From positions 1,514,797 through 1,578,796 of the forward strand of contig CM077833.1 of the NCBI GenBank assembly GCA_039720395.1: a DNA stretch of 64,000 nt, in the 5' to 3' direction. Below the pieces are notes generated by a model. It made no database searches. It worked only from the letters and a program-made list of their open reading frames with translations, and was not told the DNA's origin. Made by a program: the position numbers and the translations under genes. Of this stretch, positions 10,343-23,004 are shown piece after piece (position 1 is the stretch's first letter; each line of letters begins with the position of its first letter). The stretch comes from Liquidambar formosana (lineage: Eukaryota > Streptophyta > Magnoliopsida > Saxifragales > Altingiaceae).

Positions 10343-13300
10343 TCAAACATGATATTTTTTCAATTGATCCAAATTAGTTGGACGAGCGAATTCAATTCCA
10401 TCTAAATCCATGAGGCAAACAATCCCTGCTGGCAATATCTCTTTGATAATGTATGGTCCACCCCAACTTGGTTTGAATTTTCCCCGCGGATCGAACACTA
10501 GAGCTCTAATTTCTTTCAACACTACATCCCCTTTCTTTAGACCTCAATCTTTGACATGCTTGTTGAATGCTCTGGCAACTCTCTGATGATACCCCTACAC
10601 ATGATACAGCACCCTTAAACGCCTTTCATCCAGTAAAGCTAACTCGTCATAGCGGCTCTTAACCCAGTCCACTTCTGTTATCTGGCTCTCCACGGCAACC
10701 CTTAGTAAAGGAACCTCCAATTCAACTGGCAACACGGCCTCCATTCCATAAACTAGAGAGTAAGGGGTAGCCCCTGTTGACGACCTTATTGATGTTTTGT
10801 AACCCCATAGAGCCAACGGTAACTTCTCATGCCAATCTGTGTGTGAGTCCGCAGTCTTCTGTAGTATCTTCTTGATATTCTTGTTAGCTGCTTCCACTGC
10901 TCCATTATTCTGAGGATGGTATGGTGACGACAGATGGTGAACTATGCCATACTTTTGTAAGAGCTCATGGGTTTCTTTCTAAAAGTGTTGGCCATTGTCT
11001 AAGATAACTTCATGCGGTACCCCATATCGATAGATAATGCTGTGTTGTATGAACTGTGCTACCTTCTTGGAATTCAAGGTCCTGAAGGATGCTGCTTCCA
11101 CCCACTTAGTGAAATAATCGATAGCAACCAGGATTTATTCATGCCCATTTGACGCCTTTGGCTTGATCTGTCCAATGATATCTATCCCCCATATTACGAA
11201 CGACCATAGTGACGACATACTTGTTAAAGGCATAGAAGGCAGATGTTGTCCACTAGCGAACAGTTGGCATTTGTGGCACTTCTTGACATGTGCGTGGCAA
11301 TCCCTTTCCATGGTAGACCAATAATAGCCTAGCCTCATGATTTTCTTAGCCAACATATAGCCATTCATATGCGGAGCCCCTGTCCCTTCATGGATTTCTT
11401 TAATCAAATGCTCAGCTTCCTCCTCGGTGACACACAGCAGGTGGATCCCGTCGTATGATCTCCGATATAGCTTTCCTCTACAAAGTACATAGTGACTTGC
11501 TAGCCGTCTCAAGGTTTTTCTGTCGATTTGAGATGCTCCTTCTGGGTACTCCCTTTCTTCAATGAACTTCTTTATGTCATGGAACCACGGATGGCCATCA
11601 TTCACTTCCCCTCCTCGGATTGCACAACAGTACATAGGCTTGTCTCAGCATTCTATCACCAATGGCTTCACATTTCCCCCTTCAGGTATCTCCACCATGG
11701 ATGCTAGGGTTGCCAAGGCATCGGCAAACTGGTTTTTGTTCCTTAACAGGTAGTTAAACTCTATTTCTGAGAACTCCTTGGTTAAAGTTTCCAGATAGGC
11801 ATGGCAGGGCAACAGCTTCTCATCTCGAGTTTTTCATTCCCCTTTTATCTGACAAATGATTAGCGCCGAGTCCCTGAACACTTCCAATTCTTTGATCCCC
11901 AATTCAAGTGCCGCTTCCAATGCTAGGATACGGGCCTCATACTCAGCAATGTTGTTGGTAGCTTCAAACCCCAACTTGACCCCCAACGGTGTAAATGCCT
12001 CTTCAGGTGAAACCAGCAGGACTCCTATCCCATAACCTTTCTTATTGGCTGCCCCATCGAAATAAACTCTCCAAGTCTTCCTTCCAATTTCTAGCACGTC
12101 CTCGTCTGGGAACTGATCGTTGAATGGAGCGAATGATGACACAGGACAGCTGGCTAGGTAATCTGCGATGACGCTCCCCTTGATAGACTTCTGATTTACA
12201 TACTTAATGTCAAATTCATTGAGAAGAATTTACCATCGAGCAATTCTATACGACAATACTGGCCTCTCTATCAAGTATTTCAATGGATCCATGTGACTTA
12301 TCAAGAACACTTCGAAGGACATCATGTAGTGTCGGAGTTTCTGCGTCGCCCATACTAGTGCCACACAAGCCTTTTCAATTGCGTTGTACTTTACTTCATA
12401 GTTTGTCATTTTCTTGCTTAGGTAGTAGATGGCATTCTCCTTTGTAGACCCTTCGAGATATTGAGCTAACATAGCTCTCGTCGCGGTTTCGGTGACCGTC
12501 AAGTATAACAAGAGCGGTGCACCTTGCCGTGGCGGAACTAATATTGGAGGATTGCTCAAGTATCTCTTAATGGTCTCAAAGGCCTCTTGGCATTCTTCGT
12601 TCCACACTTTTGGCACACCTTTCTTAAGCAATTTGAAGATCGATTCGCAAACCATGGTTAAGTTGGCAATGAATCGGCTTATGTACTGAACTCTTCCCAG
12701 AAAACCCCGGATCTACTTCTCAGTGCTAGGCGGCTCCATCTCCACAATGGCTTTTATCTTCCCTGGGTCCACTTCGATGCCCCTCTAAGTGATCGTGAAC
12801 CCCAATAGCTTGCCTGCGGTGACGCCAAAAGCGCACTTTTGTGGGTTTAGACGGAGATTGTATTTTTTGCTTGCTCTAGGAATTTCCCTAGCGCCTTGAA
12901 ATGCCCTTCCCTATCCATGGATTTCACGATCATATCATCGACGTAAACCTCAACTTCTTTATGGATCATATCATGCAATAAGGTTGTAGCTGCTCTTTGG
13001 AAAGTAGCCCCAGTTCTTAAGCCAAAAAGCATTACCTTGTAACAGTACGTCCCCCATTGCGTGATAAAGGCTGTTTGCTCCATGTCTTGAGGCACCATCT
13101 TTATCTGGTTATACCCGAAAAATCCGTCCATGAAGGAGAGGAGTGCATGTCCCACTGTACTGTCCACCAACACATCGATATGGGGTAAAGGAAAGTCATC
13201 CTTAGGGCTCGCGGCGTTGAGATCTCGGAAATCGACACATATCCTCACTTTCCCATCTTTTTTAGGTACAGGCACTATATTCGACAACCACTCGGGACAC

Positions 13301-13717
13301 TCCACAACTTGGAGAAACCCCGCATCTAGTTGTTTAGTTACCTCTTCTTTTACTTTTAGAGCCCATTCTAGTTTTAATCTTCTGAGTTTCTGCTTTACCG
13401 GCTTCTTTAGGGAATTAGTGGGGATATAGTGTTGCACAATATCGAGGTCAATGCCAAGCATGTCTTCATAAGACCATGCAAAAGCCATAATGTTGGCTTT
13501 CAAGAGGGAGATCATCTTTTCTTTTTCAACGGGGGAGAGGGTTTTCCCAATTTTAACTATTCTTGGCAATTCATTCGTCCCTAAGTTGATTGATTCCAAT
13601 TCATCCGTATTAGGTTCAGTGACGCCCCTTTTCCTTTGCTCGATGAGCTCCGGGGGGACATCGTTCCTAGGATCTATATCCATGCCATAAATATCCATAG
13701 AGGAGAGAAAAGAGACA
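10343..13717 (-). pseudogene. Decayed pol of E: RT, RNase H, second RNase H, integrase
   Basis: The reading opens with the conserved MDIYGMDIDPR block (13698). RT is open to about 12847 and includes FRDLN, FMDG and the catalytic YVDD; a lost base in an A-run then shifts the frame. RNase H lies at about 12655-12230. A second RNase H with YFDGA, NIAEYEA and DSALI lies at about 12142-11834; a dual RNase H is typical of the Tat lineage. Integrase has an HHCC finger at about 11400-11270 and a core broken by stops. The terminal WGGPY module and the stop lie near 10343. It cannot make an intact enzyme. Confidence 0.85.
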
Positions 13718-13882
13718 CTGCATATATAGAGAAAGAAAGCACACTTTATTGACTAGGAATAGTAGGAATGACACACAAAAGAAGAAAGAAAACAAACAAA
13801 TCTGTATCAACACTATGACTCCACAAAGTGAGTTAACTAGATACATCTTATTGAATTAGGGAAATATTACTAAGACACCTAC
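13718..13882 (-). other. Candidate pro-RT intron of element E
   Basis: In sense, a GTAGGT donor follows AGCAGCTT, and a pyrimidine-rich stretch ends in ATATATGCAG. Removing 165 bases skips the TAG that ends the protease ORF and joins it in frame to the MDIYG start of pol. Ogre elements are known for a spliced intron at exactly this position. Splicing itself is inferred. Confidence 0.6.
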
Positions 13883-15664
13883 AAGCTGCTATCAGGTAGG
13901 CCAAGGTCTTCTTCTCCATGGATCTCCGCAATGACACCACTTTCAAGGTACCAATTAAGGAGTGGCACGGTAGCATGGCTAATGGACGAACCCTGAAGTT
14001 CTTCAATGGTCGAGTCTTACATGGTGAGGATCATGTCTTGAAACATTTCAATCATAGCCCCTGCATCAAGGTTCTCTTCCCAATCCTCCTCTTTCTTTTC
14101 CCAAAACTCATCATTGATGGCTTTATCATCCACCATTTCAGCTGTGATCGGATACCATTCGGTGAAGAAGATTTCAAATCCCGGAATTCGGATCTTGGTA
14201 GCTTAGTTAAAAGTAAGTTCTGGAAACCCACAATATAGAAAATCATCCCCTTCTTTAACGAAGTAACCATTCAGAGTAGGTCGATATGGCGAGATCCTCA
14301 GGTCTGGCACCCTTCCCTCGGCTTTGGCTCTTATTTTCTCTTTACTCCTCTTCAGCATTTCTGCATGATCATTTCTAGAGGGCTCATATCCTAGCCCAAA
14401 GGTGTATGAGGTGATACGGCTCTAAACAGAGTTAGGGATCTCTTGTTGGCGACGCCCTAGCCCCATGCCTGGAAAGAAACTCATTCTTCTCATGATTTCA
14501 CCAACGTGCAAATTGCCATGGGGGCAAAAGTCCAAGGGTATTAACTCACCCTTCTCAAGTTCTTTCTCAATGCATTGGACATAGTCAAACCCAGATAGTG
14601 GTACTGCTATTGATTCTGGCTGTATTTCACATATAGGCACGCCTGCGAGTTTCAATTCATAGTCCCCTTGAAGTGTTACTATGGCTCCTTCATAAGGAAA
14701 CTTCACCTTTTGATGGAGTGAAAATGGCACAGCCCCAGCAGGATGGATCCAAGGTCAGCCCAACAGCAAGTTGAAACATGATGGCACATCCAACACTTGG
14801 AATTCCACCCTAAATTCAGTGGGTCCCATGATAAGAGGCAAGGTAACCACCCCTATTACTTCTCGGCGGGTGTTGTCATAAGCTCTTACGGTCTGCCCAG
14901 ATGGCGTGAAATCGGTGGGCCCCAAACCCAAGACAGTGGCAGTTCGGAGAGGACATACATTCAGTGCGGACCCATTGTCGATAAGGACGGTAGGAACCCT
15001 CTTCCCCATAGTGTCAACGGTTACATAGAGAGCTTGAGAATGGCTTGGCCCGCTTTTGGGTAGGTCCACATCGGTGAACACGATGGTTGAGTTCTTGGGA
15101 GTTGGATTCACCAAATGTACCAGACCCTCGGGGGATGTGTCAACGGGCACTTGTATCTGATTCAGCAGTTTCAACACGGTCTGTCTGTGCTTATGCGAGG
15201 CCATGAGTAAGCCCCAAATAGTGATATTGGCATTGGTCTTCTTCAACTGCCTAAGCACCTCATCCTCTTCTTCTTGCAAGCTAGGACGCCTCTGCCCTTC
15301 CAAATCTTCCAATGGATTCTCGGATTCTAGGTAGGGAGGCTTGAAATGGCGACCCCCTCTGGTTGTATAGTCCAGCTCATCATCGCTAGCCCATATGTCA
15401 TGGACTTCCTCGGAGTCATTCATTAAGTCATCCCATTCTATCATGTCGATGTTTTCCATTTCCATTGGCAAATCATCCCAACCTGAAGGGACTATCGGCT
15501 CATCTGTCATTGGACTTGGACTCAAGTATAGCACATAGTAATCAAATTTCCCTGACGATTCACCTAATAGGCCAACCTGAGGATCCCCTGCTTCATACCT
15601 TTCTTTCAGCTCTTGTTGGATAGATTTTCTGGGCAACAACAAAACCTTTTTGGTCAATGAGGTC
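13883..15664 (-). pseudogene. Decayed protease and G-patch region of E
   Basis: Open from 15657 to 14755 with a retropepsin core DNGSALNV (a DNG variant of the aspartate motif) and a flap-like region. It then stops where the usual LLGRPW would be: CGA has become TGA. The next segment (14730-14422) contains a G-patch, with MRRMSFFPGMGLG at about 14500-14450, and again ends in a stop. The acidic tail ending PDSSL reaches the intron donor. A one-base gain in an A-run near 15650 separates it from gag. Confidence 0.8.
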
Positions 15665-17218
15665 TTAAATAATCTTCTTTAGTATAGAACAAGCCTCGGT
15701 GTCATGGCCGGGTGCATGATGGTATTGGCAATATTGGTGAGGGGTTGATGGCCTTGGCTTTGGTGGGAGTGGCATGATAAGGCTGTTGTTGCGGCAAATG
15801 GTGAAAAGACAGGTTAAGGTCATGGGGAGTGGAGTGTATTGTCTTATGGGCCGGCGAGGGCGAGAGGGTTCAATCCCAATGGCATTTATGGTGTTAGGTG
15901 GGGGTGTGTTGTTGTAAGATGGGAGAGGATTACGGGTGATGTTTGGACGGGTTGGTGGTGAAATGACTTGCTTGTCAATGAGATCTTGGACTTGGTGGCG
16001 AAGGCGAATACAACAGTTGGTGGCATGGCCTTTGGATTGGTGGTACTTGCAGTACTCATTCTCGTTGTAGTTCTTGGGTAAGGGATTTGGTGGGGGTCTT
16101 GGGTCAAGTGGCTTCAATAGGTCACGGCTTACAAGCTTTTCAAGGACTCTTTCGAGTGGCATGAATAGGTCAGTGAATTGGCGAGGTGGGTTGACATCAT
16201 TGAGAGAGAAGGGTTGAATGGGTTGAGTTATGGTGTTGACCTCGGCATTGTTCTTTCCAGTAAAGTTTGTCTTGCGACTCCTCACTTCCTCAGTTTTGAT
16301 TGTCCCATCATTGATAGCATCTTCAACCTACGTACCAGCCCCAATGAGAGCTTTGAAATTTGGGAAATAGTGGGCAAATAGGTGCTTGTGGTACACGGGC
16401 AACAAATTTTTAACCACCAACTGAATTTGGTCCTCCTCATTTGGCCTATCCGTCATTCTCGACGCCTTTTGTCTCCACCTTGTAATGTAAGCTTAGAAAG
16501 TTTCATGAGCCCCTTGCTTGGTAGTTTCCAGGTCCCTCCAAGTAATGTCCACCTCTGTGTTATACTTGTAGTGCTCCGAGAACTCATTGCATATGTCTTC
16601 CCAAGTCCGGGTTCTATTCTCATCTAAGGATAAGAACCATTTCATAGCAGAAGTAGCCAAGGTTTCATGGAACATTTGAGCTAAAAGCTCGTCAGTGGCC
16701 CCTCGAAGGTGCATGGCTCGCACATACATCTTCAAATGAGTCTTAGGGCAACCTGTCCCATCGAACTTTTCTAACTCCGGCATCTTAAATTGTAATGGAA
16801 TACGAGCCGTTGGAAACAGAGATAGAGTTCGCACATCGACCATGTCATCGGCCCTACGAATCTCTTTTATAGTTCTCTCCAATGCTTCTACCTTGCTAGC
16901 TAACATGGAATCACTGCTAGCACCTTTCCCTTTGGTTTCGCCTTCTAGGTTGGTGACCACAGGCTTCGAACTACTTTCCCCCCTTGTCTTGGTGTTCTCA
17001 TTGGATTGAGGTCCCACTTCGGTGCCAGCCCCATGAGGTATACCCGAGGAATGGGCCTTAGAGCCATTTTGTTCAAGATCCGCCATCTTCTATTGGTTCT
17101 CTTGAGCCATTTTCAATGCGGTATCGGATGTCTCGGCTGTATAATCAAGCTTGGTCATGATGGCTTTCAAGCAAGCCTCAAGGTCAAAGTGCCCCTCACT
17201 AGTTCTTTCGTCGGCCAT
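15665..17218 (-). pseudogene. Decayed gag of E
   Basis: The ATG at 17218 starts MADERTSEGHFDLEACL, which also begins gag in A and B. The retrotransposon gag core contains FDGTGCPKTHL, TWEDICNEF and KYNTEVD. Two CHHC knuckles follow, CKYHQSKGHATNCC and CQYHHAPGHDTEAC. In-frame stops interrupt it at about 17090, 16493 and 16331; at least two are CAG-to-TAG type by comparison with A and B. The frame otherwise stays open. Confidence 0.85.
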
Positions 17219-18060
17219 GTCTGTCTTATGGGTAGATTCAACACTCACTAGACGCCCTTGCGGATTGCGGATCCAAGCCAGCACGTCTATGGATAGAAAA
17301 GTTTTTAACCTTTAGCCTAAGGACTTGTCCTAAACCTCCATATTTTCCTTAATGAACTCGATCTCTACACCATGTTCAATTAACTCATTCCTTTTATCCA
17401 ATTACCTTTACAAGGGTCATGGATTAAGGGTATGTTTAAAAGAATAGGGTATAGAGTCCTTCAATTAGGTTTAATTATTCCCCTAGGACTAGCACATCAC
17501 AAACATAGCTTTACATCCTATTTCCTTAACTTATTCCTCCTAACCCATGGCCTTAACAAAAGTTAGGGTTTAAAGGTATATGTTAAGGGCATAAGATATA
17601 AAGCCTCACACCACAAACACGGCATAGCATCATTACAAACAATTGTGGGTGCATAAAGGTGAGACCATAGTGCCCTATAAGGCCTACTACATGAACTAAG
17701 AGAGGGTAGGCTGGGGTCCTTCACTTGCTTTGAGCAATCCTTATACCTAACCACATGTGGCATCAGGAATGCCGCGTGGGTCCAGCAGTACGTGATTAAC
17801 TCATTTAATATACCCAAGGGTACTAGGCAAGAGATGTTGATAGCTTTCGCCCCAACACTTGGAATCAGGAAAACTAAGGTTAAAACTAGGCCCATCGTTG
17901 GCAAGGATACATCGAGGGACATCGATCCTAGCATGCAAGAGTTTGCGCACACAATGCAATAAATGAAAGCACACAATCAAGCGGATGCATGTGATTGATT
18001 TTAATTCAACATAAGAAATTAACTTTGCCCAATTAAACTTTATAGAGTCTGGCCCACAAA
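17219..18060 (-). other. Leader of element E between primer site and gag
   Basis: About 840 bases colinear with the leaders of A and B. Small ORFs here are not conserved in frame and look like chance. The segment just before gag reads GGCTTGGATCCGCAATCC in sense, shared by the family. No upstream ORF1 like that of classical Ogre is present. Confidence 0.6.
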
Positions 18061-18078
18061 TCCCCAGTGGAGTCGCCA
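18061..18078 (-). other. Primer binding site of E (tRNA-Arg-like)
   Basis: The minus strand reads TGGCGACTCCACTGGGGA, three bases after the LTR end. From memory this is complementary to the 3' end of a plant tRNA-Arg (ending GGAGTCGCCA). Ogre/Tat elements use such a site. Confidence 0.75.
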
Positions 18079-18081
18079 AAC

Positions 18082-20772
18082 TGTGAACCCCGGAAATTGG
18101 GCCCACAAGGGTTGAAAAGAAAATGGGTTTGAAAAAGAAACGGAGTTGCCACCTTATTTTTTAAAGGAAACAAGGAAAACCTTAAAAATAGTTTGTTTTA
18201 GGAAAACAATTTGAATGACTCCATGTTTAAAAAGGAAAGGCAAAAACAGTCTTTTGGAAACCGAAGAAATCGAGGATTCGGAGGCTAAGTTATGACATGG
18301 GAAGGTTCTAGGCAAAGCCTATAGGCACCCATGTCACCCTTTCGGTCTCTCAGTTTATTTGGGCTAAATTAAGATCTTTCCATACAAAAATCAGCAAGTA
18401 TATCATCATAAGAATTGCATGCATATCATATATTTCATTCATCCATCCATGCATAATAAGCACATAAAAACAGAAAATAAAGAAAAGGAAAAGAAAACAA
18501 AAAGAAATCTAGGATACTTGGATCCTAGAACGGACTTGAGCCTCACGAAGAGCGCCTACGTACCATACAACGAAATACATGGATCAAAATCTACGTAGTT
18601 CAATTAGAAATAGGGTTAAGACTTAATACAAACCTATGGTAAAAACCCTAGGTTTCCTTATTTGAAAAAGAGTTGAATATGATAGATAAACCAAGTTTGA
18701 AATTAGGAAAATTCCACAAAATGGAAACCTTGATAAAAAACAGAATTTATTATTGAAGGAAACCTTTGATTATACCATAGACTTGTATTAAAAACTAACC
18801 CTAGAAAGGGAGAAGAGAAAGAATTAAGAAGAAAGGTGAATTGGGGCACCTTTATACTCACCTACCTGGGCGCAATTGCTCCAAGCATTAGCCATTTCAA
18901 GCATTGGCAGCCCTATTTGCCATAAGACAATTACCACACCTATTTGCACCCTTACACGTGCTCAAAACCATGCAAAAACACTAACATGTAAATCTGGACA
19001 GAATAGTACTAAGGCCTAAAATCATCCACTAAACATGCCAACAGCAAAAACAACAAACTTTCATAAGCCCTAACACAATCCTAAAACCATATCATGCATA
19101 AAAACCCTAGAAATCAACTAACATGCATGCACAAATATCATATTAACTCCATATGTAAAACATATACAGCAACTACGAAGAAAAAACAATAAAAAGACCT
19201 ACTTTAACATGCTGTATGAAAACTAACATAAAACAAGGACACTAAAACCCTAAACTCACAAATATGCTTAAAAACACACAAAACAAACCTCAATCATGCT
19301 AAAATAAACCTAAACAGAACCTAAATCATGCATATTAACTAACTAAAGCAATAAAACATGATAAGAAACCCTAACACTAACAGGCAATGACCCTATTCTA
19401 AAACAAGGACGATGGGAGCACAAGAATCACAACTATGCTTAAAAACACAAAGGACAGCCCTAAAGCATGCTAAAATTATGATAAACAGTAGACATTCCAT
19501 GTATATTAACTAGCTAGAGTGTTAATACATGATAAAAAAGCAACCTTTAACATGCAATAAGCTTATCCTATATGAAAACCCATATTCAGCATAAATAAAG
19601 AGGGAGGAATACCTTAAGAAGAAACTTCCTTGCTGTTGTAGAGACTCTCCCTTGCTCTTATGGATGACTTGAACCAATCCTCTCCAAGGCTACAGCAAGA
19701 ACTCCAGCTCTCCTTCAAGTCCCTCTCTCTTATTCTCTCTCAAAATACTTAAGTTTTAATGCATAAAGTGGCTCCCCTTGTGCTGAAGCATAGGGGGGTA
19801 TTTATAGAGTTCAATTAGGATTAACCAATGGTTGGGATTAAAACCCTAAAAATTAATCCAAGGGCTATTAGAGACCCCCTTGGGGCTTAAGTAACTCAGA
19901 AGTTACCAAAAATTAGAAGGAAACCCATCCAAAAGAGCCCAAATACGTCAAAATAGGCAAGAGTCCGCTTCAGCAAGGAATTATAGGGGAAATAGGAAAG
20001 TGGCCTCGGGTGACCACTAGGGCCTGGGCGGCTAGCCACCTGGGGCTGGGTGGTCACCCGAGCCAGTCCGTGTTTTTGCCTATTTTTGACTCCTAATTCT
20101 TCTAGAAGTGTTTTAGGGGGCAAATGAACTCCGATTTTGATGAAACAAAAGCCAAAACGACCGTGTTTCGATGAGGAATACATTTTTGAACATTTTAGGG
20201 TGAAAACCAATAACCATGGGGGCATGGTTAGGTTTGAACAAGGCGGTTAACCGCTATACTTTACCTTCGCTAAGCATAGGTGTGCACATAGGATCAAACC
20301 AAATGCTTTCCATATCAAAATTGAACTTCATAAAACACTTTTGGGGGTAAAATGATGACTAATGAAAGTCAATTTTGAAAAGATTTGGTTGGTAATTGTG
20401 AGTCAATTAGAGCTAACCCAAAGAAGGGTTAATTAACCAACTTGAACTACATCGAGCCATTTTAATCCCGAGCCATTGATTCATCAAATTGAACCTAGAA
20501 ATACCTCTTATGCATCCATATGAACTCCAATTGATAATTTGGAGATCATTTCAAGGTCAAATGAAAAGTTTGGGACTTAAAAGACGATTATGCCCCTCAA
20601 GTCACAAAAGCTCTTATTATCCCTCAAGATCAACTCCAAATTGAACCAAAATTCCCGTCTATTGTCCTTGTGACTCTAGAAAACTAATGCAAGTGACTAG
20701 ACTCAAAAATAAAACAAAAACATGCATGGAATGATGAGCCCTAGTAAGGTGGTGCAAAAATGGGGTGTAACA
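18082..20772 (-). repeat. 5' LTR of element E
   Basis: 2691 bp, near-identical to 3879-6591. The terminal TGTGACA seen in the other LTR has become TGTAACA here. It lacks 22 bases of the palindromic module. It contains TATAAATA at 19806-19799 (minus) and the GTATTC donor-like site at 19612-19607. Confidence 0.9.
19799..20060 (-). promoter_or_regulatory. U3 promoter of the E 5' LTR
   Basis: TATAAATA on the minus strand at 19806-19799. The palindromic module at 20007-20060 is about 200 bases upstream, with arms GGGTGACCAC and GTGGTCACCC around one GGCGGCTAGCC block. The second block found in the 3' LTR copy is absent. GCGGTTAACCGC lies at 20243-20254. This is the copy expected to drive genomic RNA. 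Confidence 0.6.
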
Positions 20773-23004
20773 CTGGAATATACCAAGAAACTATAATGTG
20801 AGGTATATATTTGGCGAAACATACCTGTGTGAATGATGGGCTTAACTTAAATAGAGAAGTATTCCAAGAAGCTATAATGTGAGGAGTATGTACCCTAGAG
20901 GCAAAATGGTTGGAACTTGCTTATGAAGCAATAGACAAAGAGTTGTCTTCTCATTGTGGGTTAGAAGTCAAGAAACTATAATGTGAGGCTTCTAGGTCAC
21001 AGTGGGACCCCAATCCCCATTAAGAATGAGATTCCCGAATTCCATTAGAGGGTGTATGGAATTTGATAAAATAGTGGGAGGTACCATATGATTAGAGACC
21101 CAATCATTATGGATAAAAATGAAATCTAATTCTCTGTTTATGTAGATTACCTAATTACTCACCTCAAAACCCTTGTTTCCTAATATAGGATATTGATAGT
21201 TTGACTAAACCCGATTTCTTTGATTGACTTAGGAAATTGAGAATTGTTCTCAATTTCAAAAGATTGTTTATATGCTTTAGGCCTTTTATTAAAGGCCTTC
21301 CATAAAACATCCTAAGAAGAAAAAGACACTATGCGCAATTGGCATCTTGTTGCCATGCTATATGATGGTATTGATGACTAATGAGCTTCAGAAGCAAAAA
21401 TTAGTCAATGCGAGTGCCTTTGATGTCCTACATCACATACAAAGGTTGTATTGTGAGTAAAATAATACTATAAAGTATAGTACTTGTAAAGGACTTCTTC
21501 TGGACTAGGATGTAATAAAAGTTGTTTATTAATAATCATTCTTTTGAAAAATGATTAATCACATAGAATAGCTTGAGAAGCTAGATGTGATTTAAAATGG
21601 AAGCTTAGAGGAAAGAAAGTCTTGAAAAGTCAAAGACAAAGAAATATAATTATTTTGTAGTAAACATAAGGTATTGTAAAGGGAACTTGATAAAGTATCA
21701 GTCTTCCTAGAAGAACCAAACTTTTGAAGTTTTGGTTCATGCTCTAAACTAAATTGTTGGTTAGTTCTGCTTATTGGTTTTTGGATTCTAGTGTAATCTA
21801 AATCGAAGCAGAAAGTTAAGTAGATAATAAGTTACCTTTAAAATATTTTAATAGAGAAAGAGTTGCTAGATTAATTTTGGGAACTTATTTCTTAACTAGG
21901 TCATTTAAGACATTCTAGAAATTTGATTTCTGAATTTAAATGACTAATTAGAGCGAATGCAACGTATTCCGAGAATACAAGAGATGTAGAGACCCATTTA
22001 AATGTAACGATTATGATTTGGTTATGAGATGACCAAACCCATCTTTTACTTGGTAAAGTGAAAGAGTTACATTTATAATTTGACTAATACATTGTGATGT
22101 ATATAGTCATGTAGAGCATGCATTCAATTACAGTAGACTCATCTTAGAAGACCATAGCTCAATGGTGAATCTAAGAGAACGAATTGAACCCTATTAAGAT
22201 ATGGTTTGATCCATGATGAGTTTTACTAATGTATCCATCTAGGATATCCCTTAAAATTGCTACATATTGATAATTTAGGATTCACTCTAGTTTTGTCCCA
22301 ATTATATCGGATATGATATGGGAAGAAACCCAACTTAAAGAAGTTAAGGCTTGGGCTTGTGCTACGTTTGTCTAGAAACATAATGTAGACAATCTGGAAA
22401 TAAGGTCAAGTAAGTGTTGAATTGTGGTATATCCCGAAAGTGGTTGGGATAGTATTTCTATTACTCTAATGAATAAAAGTTGTCCATTAGGATGTTTGCT
22501 AGATTTTCTTGAGAAAGAGTTCATTCAAGAAAGATGCAAAAGTAGACAGAATTTATAGAATTGTCTGTAAAGCCACAAACGAACAAAGATCAAACCCTTG
22601 TCTCTTTTGAGACAAAACCCTTAACTATACTACAATCTTTTCATAGATCAAATTGGATATTTCTTAACATAAGAGAGATATTGTATCTCTATTAGAATGT
22701 GAAAGAATTGTTCTTTGGTGATAAAGATCACCAAGATAATCCTATTGATTATGACTAGACGATATTTCACATCAACTCGAGAAATGACTAAGAGTCATTA
22801 AATCCAATATGGATAGGTAGAGACCTAAAAGGCTTGGCTATTTAAGAATGTTTTCAACATAGGCAAAAAGTTGTCTATAAAGAAACTTGTTTGATAATAG
22901 TTATGCTGAAATCCATTTGGATCTTGTTATCTATAAACACACATTTTGAATATGAGATATGTCAAAAAGGATATAAAGATGTTATATCAAATGGTGAAAA
23001 ACCA
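20773..23004 (+). pseudogene. Continuation of copia element D with Gag and integrase remnants
   Basis: AT-rich and full of stops. In plus-strand reading, 21377 onward gives NELQKQ, then a stretch ending NNTIKYSTCKGLL and KMINHIE-LEKL, resembling the Ty1/copia Gag pattern. Around 22185-22240 the reading MV-SMMSFTNVSI matches the well-known MVRSMMSFTxLP segment near the end of copia integrase. Downstream, 22380-22540 reads like the linker between integrase and RT, with LEKEFI-like remains. The intervening pol core is missing. The family call is moderate and rests on short motifs. Confidence 0.5.

Larger units (their letters stand above)
3879..20772 (-). mobile_element. Element E: complete Tat/Ogre-type Ty3/gypsy retrotransposon
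   Basis: Two 2.7 kb LTRs in the same orientation flank a minus-strand gag-pro-pol. The flanking pentamers are ctggt on the left and ctgga on the right, a target duplication with one mismatch, inserted in D. Order in the sense direction: 5' LTR, tRNA-Arg-like primer site, gag, protease, G-patch, intron, RT, RNase H, second RNase H, integrase, antisense PMD/DUF7745-like ORF, hairpin repeat array, 3' LTR. gag-pol has many stops and frameshifts, so E is not autonomous. The two LTRs differ at several dozen positions by eye, so E is older than B. Confidence 0.9.

Noticed and set aside
15886..16107. Proline- and threonine-rich ORFs and other overlapping ORFs opposite or across gag-pol
   Set aside because: Shadows of gag and pol. 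They appear in A, B and E only where gag-pol is similar, and are not independently conserved.
17563..18106. Cysteine-rich ORFs of 101-137 codons in the leader of E, with partners at 29161-29611 and 43194
   Set aside because: The frames differ in length and order between the three leaders, and starts and stops are not kept, so they look like chance in the leader.
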